64,000 nucleotides of DNA from Streptomyces monomycini (GCF_022271435.1 NZ_JAFIQY010000038.1:22309-86308); one strand, 5' to 3'. Shown: positions 43,799 to 53,120, counted from the first letter of the stretch. The notes: a model not told the origin generated them from the letters alone. Numbers and translations: made by a program.

Positions 43799-45691
43799 AT
43801 GACTGACGAGACCACCAACGCCAACACCGAAGCTTCCGGGGCGGGCGCCCCGGGGGCGGCCGGTTCCCCCGCGACCGCGCCGGACTGGGAGAAGCGCTTC
43901 CGGGCGCCGCGGGTCGGCCTGCCCGAGTGGGCCGAGGACGCCCCGGACCGCTCGCTGTTCGTCTCCAACGCCACCGGCACCTTCGAGCTGTACGCCTGGG
44001 ACCGGGCGAGCGGCGAGCAGCGGCAGGCCACCGACCGGCCGAACGGCACGACGGACGGCACGCTGACGCCCGACGGCGAGTGGATCTGGTGGTTCTCGGA
44101 CACCGACGGGGACGAGTTCGGCATCTGGAAGCGGCAGCCGTTCGGCGGCGGCGCGGACGAGCCGGCCGCGCCCGGCCTGGAGCCCTCGTACCCGGCGGGC
44201 CTGGCGCTCGGCCGGGACGGCACGGCGGTGATCGGCCGCTCCACGGACGAGGACGGCACCACCCTGCACGTCGTACGGCCCGGGCAGCCGCCCGTGGAGA
44301 TCTACCGGCACCGCGAGTCGGCGGGCGTGGGCGCCCTGTCGCACGACGGTTCGCTGATCGCCGTCGAGCACACCGAGCACGGTGACGCGATGCACTCCGC
44401 GATCCGGGTGGTGCGGCCGGACGGCTCGACCGTCGCCGAACTGGACGACACCAAGGGCGGCACCGAGGAACTGGGCCTGGCGGTGATGGGCTTCGCGCCG
44501 GTGGACGGCGACTCCCGGCTGCTCGTCGGGCACCAGCGGCGCGGCCGCTGGGAGCCGATGATCTGGGACCCGCTGTCGGGCGAGGAGAGCGCCCTGGACA
44601 TCGACCTGCCGGGCGACGTGGCCGCCGACTGGTACCCGGACGGCGCGGCCCTGCTGGTGGAGCACGAGTTCCGGGCCCGCGCCGAGCTGTGGCGTTACGA
44701 GCCGCTGACCCGGCAGCTGACCCGCGTCGAGACGCCCGCCGGGACGGTCGCCGGGGCGACGGCGCGGCCGGACGGCTCGGTGGAGTACCTGTGGTCGTCG
44801 GCCGCGCAGCCGCCGGAGGTGCGCTCGACGAGCGGGCGGGTCGTCCTCGACCCGCCCGGGGCGAAGGCGCCGGGCTCGGTGCCGGTGACCGACGCGTGGG
44901 TGGAGGGCCCGGGCGGCACGGTCCACGCGCTGGTGCAGCAGCCGGCCGGCGATGGCCCGTTCCCGACGGTCTTCGAGATCCACGGCGGCCCGACGTGGCA
45001 CGACAGCGATGCTTTCGCGTCCGCGCCCGCGGCGTGGGTGGACCACGGCTTCGCCGTGGTGCGGGTGAACTACCGCGGCTCGACGGGTTACGGCCGGGAG
45101 TGGACGGACGCCCTCAAGCACCGCGTCGGGCTGATCGAGCTGGAGGACATCGCGGCGGTACGGGAGTGGGCCGTCTCCTCCGGGCTGGCCGACCCGGAGC
45201 GGCTGGTGCTGTCCGGCGGCTCGTGGGGCGGCTATCTGACGCTGCTCGGGCTGGGCACCCAGCCCGAGGCGTGGGCGCTGGGCCTGGCGGCGGTCCCGGT
45301 GGCGGACTACGTCACGGCGTACCACGACGAGATGGAGGCCCTGAAGGCGATGGACCGCACACTACTGGGCGGCACGCCGGAGGAGGTGCCGGAGCGCTTC
45401 GAGGCGTCGTCGCCGCTGACGTACGTGGACGCGGTGCGCGCACCGGTCTACATCTCCGCCGGGGTCAACGACCCGCGCTGCCCCATCCGCCAGGTGGAGA
45501 ACTACGTCGACCGCCTGAAGGACCGCGGCCACCCGCACGAGGTGTACCGCTACGACGCCGGCCACGGCTCGCTGGTCGTCGAGGAGCGCATCAAGCAGGT
45601 CCGGCTGGAGCTGGACTTCACGCGTCGGTACCTGGGGATGGGGGCGGAGAGCCGCGGCAGCGGCAGCGGCAGCGGTGAACTGAAGCAGTAG
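43799..45691 (+). CDS. S9 family prolyl oligopeptidase-like peptidase
   Basis: A 630-aa serine peptidase with an N-terminal beta-propeller (residues about 30-360) and C-terminal alpha/beta-hydrolase domain. The nucleophile is in SGGSWGGYLT, the acid in GVNDPRCP and the base in AGHGSLV; FEIHGGPTWH forms the oxyanion region. No signal peptide is seen, so it is probably cytosolic. The ATG at 43799 has CAGAAT 6 nt upstream and no ribosome site, suggesting a leaderless message. Confidence 0.9.
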   Translation: MTDETTNANTEASGAGAPGAAGSPATAPDWEKRFRAPRVGLPEWAEDAPDRSLFVSNATGTFELYAWDRASGEQRQATDRPNGTTDGTLTPDGEWIWWFSDTDGDEFGIWKRQPFGGGADEPAAPGLEPSYPAGLALGRDGTAVIGRSTDEDGTTLHVVRPGQPPVEIYRHRESAGVGALSHDGSLIAVEHTEHGDAMHSAIRVVRPDGSTVAELDDTKGGTEELGLAVMGFAPVDGDSRLLVGHQRRGRWEPMIWDPLSGEESALDIDLPGDVAADWYPDGAALLVEHEFRARAELWRYEPLTRQLTRVETPAGTVAGATARPDGSVEYLWSSAAQPPEVRSTSGRVVLDPPGAKAPGSVPVTDAWVEGPGGTVHALVQQPAGDGPFPTVFEIHGGPTWHDSDAFASAPAAWVDHGFAVVRVNYRGSTGYGREWTDALKHRVGLIELEDIAAVREWAVSSGLADPERLVLSGGSWGGYLTLLGLGTQPEAWALGLAAVPVADYVTAYHDEMEALKAMDRTLLGGTPEEVPERFEASSPLTYVDAVRAPVYISAGVNDPRCPIRQVENYVDRLKDRGHPHEVYRYDAGHGSLVVEERIKQVRLELDFTRRYLGMGAESRGSGSGSGELKQ

Positions 45692-45698
45692 GTGCCGA

Positions 45699-45730
45699 GG
45701 GGCGGGGTGGGGGCGGGCGGGGCGGGGGGG
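45699..45730. repeat. G-run tract with G-quadruplex potential
   Basis: Six or more runs of 3-7 guanines within about 32 nt after the S9 peptidase stop, with C-rich runs 40-130 nt downstream that could pair with it. It may act as a 3'-end structure. Confidence 0.5.
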
Positions 45731-45945
45731 AAGCCACCAGAGCGACACGTGGGCCCGCCCCGGCCCCCGAGCCCCCGGGGCTCCCAGCCCCCTCCACCCC
45801 GCCCCGCGCCCCCATCGCCCCGCCCGTCTCCCCACCGCCCGCCCCGTGTCCCCCGTCACTCTCCCCGTCCGGGACAATGGAGGTTCGTATGCGGAACGGA
45901 GCGGGGGCGCACTCCCGCTCGTCTTGTGGCAGGAGATCACTCGCG

Positions 45946-46782
45946 GTGTCCCAGAAGCATGAAGCCCCCTCGGCCGGCGGCGACCGTCTCGACCTCCAGG
46001 CCGACTGCGGCAGCTGCTTCGGCCTGTGCTGCGTCGCACTGCCCTTCGCCGCCTCCGCCGACTTCGCGGTCGACAAACCCGCCGGCAAGCCGTGCACGAA
46101 CCTCCAGGCGGACTTCAGCTGCGGCATCCACGCCCGCCTCCGCGACAAGGGCTTCTCCGGCTGTACGGTCTTCGACTGCTTCGGCGCGGGCCAGAAGGTC
46201 TCCCAGGTGACCTTCGGCGGTACGGACTGGCGCGGCGCGCCGGGCACCGCGCGGCAGATGTTCGACGTGTTCCCCGTCATGCGCCAGCTCCACGAACTGC
46301 TCTGGTACCTGACCGAGGCGCTGGAACTGCCGGCCGCCCGCCCCGTCCACAAGGACCTCCGCCGCGCTCTGCGGGAGACCGACCGGCTCACCCGCGGCAG
46401 CGCCGACGCGCTCGCGGAGGTGGACGTCGCGGCCGTACGGCAGGACGTCAACGCCCTGCTGCTGCGCACGAGCGAACTGGTGCGGGCCACCGTTCCCGGC
46501 CGTAAGAAGAACCACCGGGGAGCCGACCTGATCGGCGCCCGCCTCAGGGGAGCCGACCTGCGGGGCGCGAACCTGCGCGGTGCCTACCTCATCGCCGCCG
46601 ACCTTCAGGGCGCCGATCTGCGGACCGCCGACCTGATCGGCGTGGACTTCCGTGACGCGAACCTGAGCGGCGCCGACCTGACCGGCAGCATCTTCCTCAC
46701 TCAGGCCCAGCTCAACGCGGCCAAGGGCGACGCGTCGACCAAGCTGCCCGAGGCGCTCAGCCGCCCGGCGCACTGGAAGTAG
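45946..46782 (+). CDS. pentapeptide-repeat protein with Cys-rich N-terminal domain
   Basis: A 278-aa protein. The N-terminal part has many cysteines in CxxC-like clusters (DCGSCFGLCC, then NLQADFSCGIHARLRDKG and GCTVFDCFG), suggesting a metal site. The C-terminal 80 residues are A(D/N)LxG pentapeptide repeats (GADLIGARLRGADLRGANL) that form a quadrilateral beta-helix. The GTG at 45946 has AGGAGA 9 nt upstream; an upstream ATG at 45877 would add 23 residues. Some pentapeptide proteins mimic DNA and protect gyrase, but that is not implied here. Confidence 0.85.
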   Translation: MSQKHEAPSAGGDRLDLQADCGSCFGLCCVALPFAASADFAVDKPAGKPCTNLQADFSCGIHARLRDKGFSGCTVFDCFGAGQKVSQVTFGGTDWRGAPGTARQMFDVFPVMRQLHELLWYLTEALELPAARPVHKDLRRALRETDRLTRGSADALAEVDVAAVRQDVNALLLRTSELVRATVPGRKKNHRGADLIGARLRGADLRGANLRGAYLIAADLQGADLRTADLIGVDFRDANLSGADLTGSIFLTQAQLNAAKGDASTKLPEALSRPAHWK

Positions 46783-46838
46783 GTTCGCCGCCCCCTCAGG
46801 CCGTGCCCCTCAGGCCGTGCCCCTCAGGGCCGCGCTTC

Positions 46839-47738
46839 TCAGGGCCGCGGTGCGGAAGGCGCGTCGGTCGCGGCGTTCGCATCCTTCGGACCGTCCGCGG
46901 CGTTCCCGTCATCCACGGCGTCGGCGTCCTGCCCGGAGGCCCCGGCCGCCGCTCCCTCCTCCGCCGGGACCAGCCCCAGCGCCACGTCCCTGGCCGCCTC
47001 CGCCTCCCGGCGGAAGAGCCGGAACCACATGAAGATCACGAATCCGGCGAACACGAACCATTCCCCGGTGTATCCCAGGTTCTGGAACGCCTTCAGGTCC
47101 AGCCCGCTGCCCTCCGCCGCCGTGGGCGGCACGGCGACCAGCGGCGCGTCGGCCTCGGTCACGGTGATCCAGGCGTCGTAGACGTCGTACGGGACGATGT
47201 TGACCAGCGACGCCGCGCTGATCATGCCGAGCTGCCCGGCCGGCAGCCCGCCGCCCGCGTGCACCCCGTCGGTGCCCTGGTTCTCCGACGCCTGAAGGGC
47301 CCCGGTGACCGTCACCGCGCCGCTCGGCGGGGCGGGCACCTTCGCCCTGGCCTCGGGCGCGTTCGCGTCGCCGGGCAGCCAGCCCCGTACGACCGGGAGT
47401 GCCTTGCCGCCGTCCGTACGCAGCAGCGTCAGTACGTAGAAGCCGGTCCGCTCGTCGAGACGGCGGTTCGGGACGAGCAGCTGGTGTCCGGTGTCGTAGC
47501 GGCCGGTGGCGGTGGCCTGCCGGCCCGAGGTGACCTTGTCCACCGGCAGCAGCTCGTCCAGCGGGCGGGCGGCCGCGGTCTTCGCCTCGGCGGACCGGTC
47601 CTCCTGCTGGTGGTGCGTGTCGACGCGGTCCTCGAAGCGGCTCAGCTGCCAGCTGCCCATGAAGATGCAGAAAGGAATCGCCAGTACGGCGAAGACGTTG
47701 ATTCCCCACCACCGCGGGGTCAGCAGGAACCGGTACAC
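46839..47738 (-). CDS. SURF1 family cytochrome oxidase assembly protein
   Basis: A 299-aa SURF1-like protein with two membrane helices (about residues 12-30, GINVFAVLAIPFCIFMGSW, and about 225-245, WFVFAGFVIFMWF) enclosing a periplasmic domain with GRYDTGHQLLVPNR and VVRGWLPG. It assists haem insertion into cytochrome oxidase. The GTG at 47738 is preferred over the GTG at 47792 because relatives begin with the YRFLLTPRWWG motif; TACCGT lies 7 nt upstream, so it may be leaderless. The C-terminus is an Ala/Asp-rich tail. Confidence 0.88.
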   Translation of the reverse strand: MYRFLLTPRWWGINVFAVLAIPFCIFMGSWQLSRFEDRVDTHHQQEDRSAEAKTAAARPLDELLPVDKVTSGRQATATGRYDTGHQLLVPNRRLDERTGFYVLTLLRTDGGKALPVVRGWLPGDANAPEARAKVPAPPSGAVTVTGALQASENQGTDGVHAGGGLPAGQLGMISAASLVNIVPYDVYDAWITVTEADAPLVAVPPTAAEGSGLDLKAFQNLGYTGEWFVFAGFVIFMWFRLFRREAEAARDVALGLVPAEEGAAAGASGQDADAVDDGNAADGPKDANAATDAPSAPRP

Positions 47739-47867
47739 AAGGCCAACGGTACGGGGAGCGCCGCCCGGACCGGACGGCGGGGCCGTCTCCACGCCGCCCC
47801 GTATGGCCCGGTTAAGGGCCCGAGCCCGGACCTGGGCTTTCGCCCGGACCGGCGGGGCCGGGGGCCG

Positions 47868-49211
47868 TTACCGCGCCGGCAGGGGCTCGGTGCGGTAGAC
47901 CGTCCCGGCGCAGGCGTCCGGGAGCTTGGCGTCCGCCGCGGCCGGCTCCCCGGCCTCCGGCGTGTGGTTGAGCACGATGCCGCCCGGCGGGTTGGAGCCG
48001 CCGCCCGGGGTGCCCTCGTTGCCGCCGGCCTGGTTGCTGCCGGTGGTGCTCCCGCCGCCCTCGCCGGACGCCGACGAGGAGGAGTCCGGCGACTTCTCAC
48101 CGGGTGCCTTGGACGGTACCGGGGTCGGCGACGGGGGCGGCGCGGCGCAGCCGGTCGTGCCGCCGCCCTCGGCCGGGACCCACGCGAACTTGACCTCGTA
48201 CGCCTCACCCGGCTTGAGCACCAGCTGGTCCGGGGTGGTGATCGGGTCGGGCAGGGCGGGCGCCGCGTCGCCCGCCGTGTGGTCGACGACGCTGACGCGC
48301 GAGGTGTCCGTACCGCCCTGCGGGAGCACACCGATCTCGCCGCCGCCCTCGACCGAGCACGCGGCGTCGGAGGTGTTCACCACCCGGAACGAGCCGTAGA
48401 CGCGGCCGCTCGCGTCGGCGGGGCCGACCGAGCTGACACCGTTGCCGAGCTGCGCGCGCGAACAGGCGGGCGAGGTGACGCCCATCGTCCCGGACGGGTA
48501 CGGCGTACCGGTGCCGGCGCTGGGCTGCTTGTCCGCCGAGTCCGGGCTCTTGCCCGGTCCGGCGGACTTGCCGGGGTCGGTCTTCTTCCCGCCGTGCCCG
48601 GCCGGCGGCTTGCCGCTGTGCTCGGTGCCCTCGCCGTGCGTGCCTTCGGTGCTGCCCGGGGTGCGCTGCGTACTGGCGGCGTTGGCGGGGCGGTCCTCGG
48701 GACCGTCGGCGAAGTCGGCGACGTGCACCATCGCGGGGATGGACGTGCCGCCGAGCAGGATGGCCGCGGCGGCGCCGACCACGGCGTGGCGGCGGCGCCG
48801 GCGCCGGGCCGGGACCGCGCGGCGCAGCTGTTCGAGCGAGTCGGGGGCGGGCTCCAGGTCGCCGACGGCGGAGTGCAGCAGCCGCCGCAGCTCGTCCTCG
48901 CCGACGCCGCGGCCGGTGTCCTGGTCGCTGTCCTGGCTGGTGCCGTGGCCGGTGTCCTGGCTGGTGCCGTGGCCGGTGCCCTGGCCGCGCTGTCCGGTCT
49001 CCTGGCGTTCCTGCGGCTCGTCCTTCGGGTCCGGCACGTCCTTCGGAGCCTGCGGGGTCTGTGCATCCTGCGAGGCCGGTGTGGCCTGCGGGGACTGTGC
49101 GTCGTGCTGGTCCTGCGCGTCCTGCTGGTGCTGCGGGTGCCCCTGGTTACGGGAGTTCCGCGGGCCTTGCCTGTCCTGCGGGTCGTACGGGCCGAACTGC
49201 TTGCCACTCAT
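47868..49211 (-). CDS. putative membrane anti-sigma factor partner of the SigE-type sigma
   Basis: A 447-aa protein with a Gln/Asp/His-rich N-terminal 100 residues, an acidic conserved patch (GEDELRRLLHSAVGDLEP), basic RRRRRR followed by one membrane helix (about residues 140-162), and a Ser/Gly/Pro-rich extracellular part with a small beta domain (residues about 240-350). No classic zinc anti-sigma motif is visible. The role is inferred from the ATGA overlap with the sigma gene. Confidence 0.7.
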   Translation of the reverse strand: MSGKQFGPYDPQDRQGPRNSRNQGHPQHQQDAQDQHDAQSPQATPASQDAQTPQAPKDVPDPKDEPQERQETGQRGQGTGHGTSQDTGHGTSQDSDQDTGRGVGEDELRRLLHSAVGDLEPAPDSLEQLRRAVPARRRRRRHAVVGAAAAILLGGTSIPAMVHVADFADGPEDRPANAASTQRTPGSTEGTHGEGTEHSGKPPAGHGGKKTDPGKSAGPGKSPDSADKQPSAGTGTPYPSGTMGVTSPACSRAQLGNGVSSVGPADASGRVYGSFRVVNTSDAACSVEGGGEIGVLPQGGTDTSRVSVVDHTAGDAAPALPDPITTPDQLVLKPGEAYEVKFAWVPAEGGGTTGCAAPPPSPTPVPSKAPGEKSPDSSSSASGEGGGSTTGSNQAGGNEGTPGGGSNPPGGIVLNHTPEAGEPAAADAKLPDACAGTVYRTEPLPAR

Positions 49212-49870
49212 GCGGGAGCCTCCATGGCGACGCGCAGCGCCGCGATACCCCGTGAGCCGTACGCCTTCACCGAACCGAGCGATATCCCCAACGTCTCGGC
49301 GACCTGGGCCTCGGTCATGTCCGCGAAGTACCGCAGGACCAGGACCTCGCGCTGGCGGCGCTGCAACCCCCGCATCGCCTTGATCAATTGGTCGCGCTCC
49401 AGGAGGTCGTACGCGCCTTCCTCGGCGCTCGCCATGTCGGGCATCGGCTTGGAGAGCAGCTTCAGCCCGAGGATGCGGCGGCGCAGCGCCGAACGGGAGA
49501 GATTGACGACTGTCTGGCGCAGATAGGCGAGGGTCTTCTCGGGATCGCGCACCCGGCCCCGGGCGGAGTGCACCCGGATGAAGGCTTCCTGGACGACGTC
49601 CTCGCACGAGGCGGTGTCGTCCAGCAGCAGCGCGGCCAGGCCCAGCAGTGATCGGTAGTGCGCGCGGTAGGTCTCGGTGAGATGGTCGACAGTCGTGCCC
49701 GCAGCCATCGCGTCGTCAGTGTCCCCACGCTGAGGGGAGATCTGGGCGGGCTGCGCGGCGGGCCACGGGGCGATCACCGGCATACCCCCGGGCATGCGGG
49801 GCCGCAACGGCCGCACTGCTGTGCCGCCGGAGCCCCCTGGGGCGATCGCGATGCCGAATACCTCTGCCAC
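49208..49870 (-). CDS. SigE-family (ECF) RNA polymerase sigma factor
   Basis: A 220-aa group-4 sigma factor. Region 2 contains SLLGLAALLLDDTASCEDVVQ with EAFIRVH; region 4 has REVLVLRYFADMTEAQVAETLG and GSVKAYGSRG. The first 55 residues (MAEVFGIAIAPGGSGG...) are an unconserved extension and the true start could be as late as the Met near residue 54. It is followed by an overlapping membrane protein likely to restrain it. Confidence 0.88.
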   Translation of the reverse strand: MAEVFGIAIAPGGSGGTAVRPLRPRMPGGMPVIAPWPAAQPAQISPQRGDTDDAMAAGTTVDHLTETYRAHYRSLLGLAALLLDDTASCEDVVQEAFIRVHSARGRVRDPEKTLAYLRQTVVNLSRSALRRRILGLKLLSKPMPDMASAEEGAYDLLERDQLIKAMRGLQRRQREVLVLRYFADMTEAQVAETLGISLGSVKAYGSRGIAALRVAMEAPA

Positions 49871-50359
49871 GCCTGTTGGACACGTTTCCCCCCATCAGGG
49901 TTGTACGCGCACGACACCGTCTTTGACGGCGGGTCAAATGCCCTCATGCGTACCAGCTCTTCCCCAATACCCCATTTGTCCCACGGGTCCATGGACACCC
50001 TTGAGGGGCGGCCACAAAGACGCTCCCCGCCCAACTACCGGTTGCAGTAAGGGGGGAGCGAATAGTCGAACACGGCGTCGGGCCAGTTCAAGTGGTTTGG
50101 ACCAACGAGTCGCTCACAGGACCTTCACACAACTCTCAAGGTATCTCCTGAGCGGATCAGTGACAGCACCAATCGAGTCAGTAGCTCTCCAAAAAGGTGC
50201 TCCTCGGCCACGGTCGACGCTTCCCGGCCACCGAGCGTCGCACACCGGTCCCGGACGCCGTGCGCCGGGTCCGGACGCCACGCGCCGGGTCCGCAGGCCG
50301 GTCCCGTACCTTCGCGCCCCGCGCTCCGCGCCCCGCGCTCCGTACCCCGCCCTCCGGCC
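49871..50359. other. intergenic region between the sigma gene and asd
   Basis: No gene seen. CGCTCCCC at 50021-50028 and GGGGAGCG at 50053-50060 can pair across a long loop. At 50255-50345 there are short repeats GCGCCGGGTCCGGACGCC and GCGCCCCGCGCTCC. The part just upstream of 49870 must contain the sigma promoter and is less GC-rich than average. Confidence 0.5.
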
Positions 50360-51502
50360 CTACGCCGTCATCTCCGCCGCGACCACCTCGGCGATCTGCG
50401 CGGTGTTCAGCGCCGCGCCCTTGCGCAGGTTGTCCCCGCACACGAAGAGCTCCAGCGCCCGGGGGTCGTCCAGTGACCGCCGTACCCGCCCGACCCAGGT
50501 CGGGTCGGTGCCGACCACGTCGGCGGGCGTGGGGAACTCGCCGGCCTCCGGGTCGTCGCAGACCACCACGCCCGGCGCGGACGCCAGGATCTCGTGCGCC
50601 CCGGCGACCGTGACCTCGTTCTCGAAGCGCGCGTGCACGGTCAGCGAGTGCGTGGTGATCACCGGGACCCGTACGCAGGTCGCGGCGACCCGCAGGCCGG
50701 GCAGCCCGAGGATCTTCCGCGACTCGTCACGGATCTTGAGCTCCTCCGAGGACCAGCCGTCCTCCCGCGGCGACCCGGCCCACGGCACGACGTTCAGCGC
50801 GACCGGCGCCGGGAACGGGCCGAGCGTGTCGCCCATGGCCCGCCGTACGTCGCCGGGCGTGGTGCCCAGGTCCGTACCGGAGACGGCGGCGAGCTGGGAG
50901 CGGAGCGTGGCGACGCCGTCCTCGCCCGCGCCGGAGACGGCCTGGTACGAGGAGACGATCAGCTCGCTCAGCCCGTACTCGGCGTGCAGGGCGCCCAGCG
51001 CGACGATCATCGACAGGGTGGTGCAGTTCGGGTTGGCGACGATGCCGCGCGGGCGCACCCGCGCCGCGTGCGCGTTGACCTCGGGGACCACCAGCGGCAC
51101 TTCCGGGTCCATCCGGAACGCCGCGGAGTTGTCCACGACCACCGCGCCCTTGGCGGCGGCGATCGGCGCCCACTGCGCGGCGACCTCGTCCGGTACGTCG
51201 AACATCGCGACGTCGATGCCGTCGAAGACTTCCTCGCTCAGCGCGAGGACCTCGACCTGCTCACCCCGTACGGTCAGCTTGCGGCCGGCCGAACGGTGAG
51301 GGTCCCCCCTGCCCGGACGCAGCTGAGAGCTCGGGGGAGAGGCGACGAGACGGATCTCGCCCCAGATGTCGGCCCGCTCGGAGAGGATGCCGAGCAGCAC
51401 CGAGCCGACCGCGCCGGTGGCGCCGACGACCGCCAGATGCGGCTTACGGGCCGCGCGGTCAACCGCGCGGCCCGTAGCCGTACCCGGGAAGGGTGTGGTC
51501 AT
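50360..51502 (-). CDS. asd: aspartate-semialdehyde dehydrogenase
   Basis: A 380-aa enzyme making aspartate semialdehyde from aspartyl phosphate, for lysine/diaminopimelate, threonine and methionine. The NADP motif VVGATGAVGSV is near residue 25, the catalytic Cys160 is in NPNCTT, and the substrate His is in RVPVITTHS. The ATG at 51502 overlaps the ask stop (ATGA). The protein has about 13 extra residues at 57-69 (PSSQLRPGRGDPH) from a palindromic insertion. A 15-bp hairpin overlies codons 9-20. Confidence 0.95.
   Translation of the reverse strand: MTTPFPGTATGRAVDRAARKPHLAVVGATGAVGSVLLGILSERADIWGEIRLVASPPSSQLRPGRGDPHRSAGRKLTVRGEQVEVLALSEEVFDGIDVAMFDVPDEVAAQWAPIAAAKGAVVVDNSAAFRMDPEVPLVVPEVNAHAARVRPRGIVANPNCTTLSMIVALGALHAEYGLSELIVSSYQAVSGAGEDGVATLRSQLAAVSGTDLGTTPGDVRRAMGDTLGPFPAPVALNVVPWAGSPREDGWSSEELKIRDESRKILGLPGLRVAATCVRVPVITTHSLTVHARFENEVTVAGAHEILASAPGVVVCDDPEAGEFPTPADVVGTDPTWVGRVRRSLDDPRALELFVCGDNLRKGAALNTAQIAEVVAAEMTA
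51296..51339. repeat. miniature palindromic element inserted in frame in asd
   Basis: A stretch with TCCCCC at 51303 and GGGGGA at 51333 as arms around CTGCCCGGACGCAGCTGAG, ending GAGCTCGGGGGAG. From memory, closely similar GC-rich units (CTCCCCC-AGCTCTC...GGGGGGACCC) occur many times in Streptomyces genomes. Related Asd proteins read LVASP-RSAGR without the extra 13 residues. Confidence 0.65.
51445..51476. promoter_or_regulatory. 15-bp perfect hairpin early in asd
   Basis: TACGGGCCGCGCGGT pairs exactly with ACCGCGCGGCCCGTA around a 2-nt loop, 26-57 nt into asd. In the ask-asd message it could slow ribosomes or RNase and set the ratio of the two enzymes. Confidence 0.55.
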
Positions 51503-52770
51503 CGACCGGTGCCGCCGTAGACGACGGCCTCGTCGCTCTCACTGTCGAGGCCGAAGGCGCTGTGCACGGCCTGCACGGCCTCCTTGACGTCGTCCGCACG
51601 GGTGACGACCGAGATACGGATCTCGGAGGTCGAGATCAGCTCGATGTTCACGCCCGCGTTGGACAGCGCCTCGAAGAAGGTCGCGGTCACGCCGGGGTTG
51701 GTCTTCATCCCCGCGCCGACCAGCGAGATCTTGGCGATCTGGTCGTCGTAGCGCAGCGAGTCGAAGCCGACCGACGCCTTGGTCCGCTCCAGCGCCGTGA
51801 CGGCCTTGCGGCCCTCGTCCTTCGGCAGCGTGAAGGAGATGTCGGTCAGACCCGTCGAGGCGGCCGACACATTCTGCACGACCATGTCGATGTTGACCTC
51901 GGAGTCCGCGATGGCCCGGAAGATCGTCGCGGCCTCGCCCGGCTTGTCCGGGACGCCGACGACCGTGACCTTCGCCTCGGAGGTGTCGTGCGCGACGCCC
52001 GAGATGATCGCCTGCTCCATGGGCTGGTCCCCTTGCGGTTCGTTGCTGACCCAGGTGCCGCGCAGTCCGGAGAAGGACGAGCGGACGTGGATCGGGATGT
52101 TGTAACGGCGGGCGTACTCGACGCAGCGGTGCAGCAGCACCTTGGAACCGGAGCTGGCCAGCTCCAGCATGTCCTCGAACGAGATCCAGTCGATCTTCCG
52201 GGCCTTCTTCACGACCCGGGGGTCGGCGGTGAAGACGCCGTCCACATCGGTGTAGATCTCGCAGACGTCCGCGTCCAGCGCCGCGGCCAGCGCGACGGCG
52301 GTGGTGTCCGAGCCGCCCCGCCCCAGCGTGGTGATGTCCTTCTTGTCCTGGGACACACCCTGGAAGCCGGCGACGATGGCGATGTTGCCCTCGTCCACGG
52401 ACGTCTTGATGCGGCCCGGCGTGACATCGATGATCCGTGCCTTGTTGTGCACGGAGTCGGTGATGACACCGGCCTGGCTCCCGGTGAAGGACTGCGCCTC
52501 GTGACCGAGGTTTTTGATCGCCATCGCCAGCAAGGCCATGGAGATCCGCTCTCCGGCGGTCAGCAGCATGTCGAACTCGCGCCCCGACGGGATCGGGGAC
52601 ACTTCCTGCGCGAGATCGATCAGCTCGTCCGTCGTGTCGCCCATCGCGGAGACCACCACAACCACCTGGTTGCCGTTCTTCTTGGCCTCGACGATTCGCT
52701 TGGCGACGCGCTTGATGCCCTCGGCATCCGCAACGGATGAGCCGCCGTACTTCTGCACGACAAGGCCCAC
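51499..52770 (-). CDS. ask: aspartokinase
   Basis: A 423-aa aspartate kinase, first step of the aspartate family. The kinase core starts VVQKYGGSSVADAEGIKRVA; GRGGSDTTAVALA and YTDVDGVFTADPR are typical; two ACT domains (about 265-423) carry feedback sites. An internal GTG or Met near residue 250 may yield the separate beta subunit known in this family. The GTG at 52770 has GAGGAG 5 nt upstream. asd overlaps by 4 nt. Confidence 0.96.
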   Translation of the reverse strand: MGLVVQKYGGSSVADAEGIKRVAKRIVEAKKNGNQVVVVVSAMGDTTDELIDLAQEVSPIPSGREFDMLLTAGERISMALLAMAIKNLGHEAQSFTGSQAGVITDSVHNKARIIDVTPGRIKTSVDEGNIAIVAGFQGVSQDKKDITTLGRGGSDTTAVALAAALDADVCEIYTDVDGVFTADPRVVKKARKIDWISFEDMLELASSGSKVLLHRCVEYARRYNIPIHVRSSFSGLRGTWVSNEPQGDQPMEQAIISGVAHDTSEAKVTVVGVPDKPGEAATIFRAIADSEVNIDMVVQNVSAASTGLTDISFTLPKDEGRKAVTALERTKASVGFDSLRYDDQIAKISLVGAGMKTNPGVTATFFEALSNAGVNIELISTSEIRISVVTRADDVKEAVQAVHSAFGLDSESDEAVVYGGTGR

Positions 52771-53120
52771 GTGCGCTCCTCGCAACTGTCTCTTCGGGAG
52801 TTTCCTCCCGGACCCCCGGAAAAGGGGGTACTGCGGTCGGCTCAGTCTAACGAGCAGGCGGAATCCGCCTCGCCAATACCACATGGTGAGACACAGCGCT
52901 CACGTCACGAACGTCCGTGGACCGGCGTGGGCGCGCCGTTGCGCCCGCTCGGCCAGCACATGCCCGCTTCTCACAAGGGCACACGGAAAGGTAACCCAGG
53001 TCACACCAAAGGCCCGGGTCCGTACCGCGTACCGGCAGCCCTGGTACGCGTACCCGTCCGACGCGTACCCGTCCGACGGCCCGGTTCACATCCGGACGGG
53101 CGGACGGCCCCGACCCGCCC
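52771..53120. other. ask upstream region
   Basis: A 350-bp spacer between ask and the DUF5063 gene, containing the ask promoter. No gene or riboswitch-like fold is recognised. A 15-bp unit CGCGTACCCGTCCGA is repeated in tandem at 53048-53077. Confidence 0.5.

Noticed and set aside
46803..49526. A 907-codon open frame opposite SURF1 and the anti-sigma gene
   Set aside because: Antisense shadow; the other strand has recognisable domains.
49774..50034. Short minus-strand frame upstream of the sigma gene
   Set aside because: No start site and it overlaps the sigma gene's extension in another frame.
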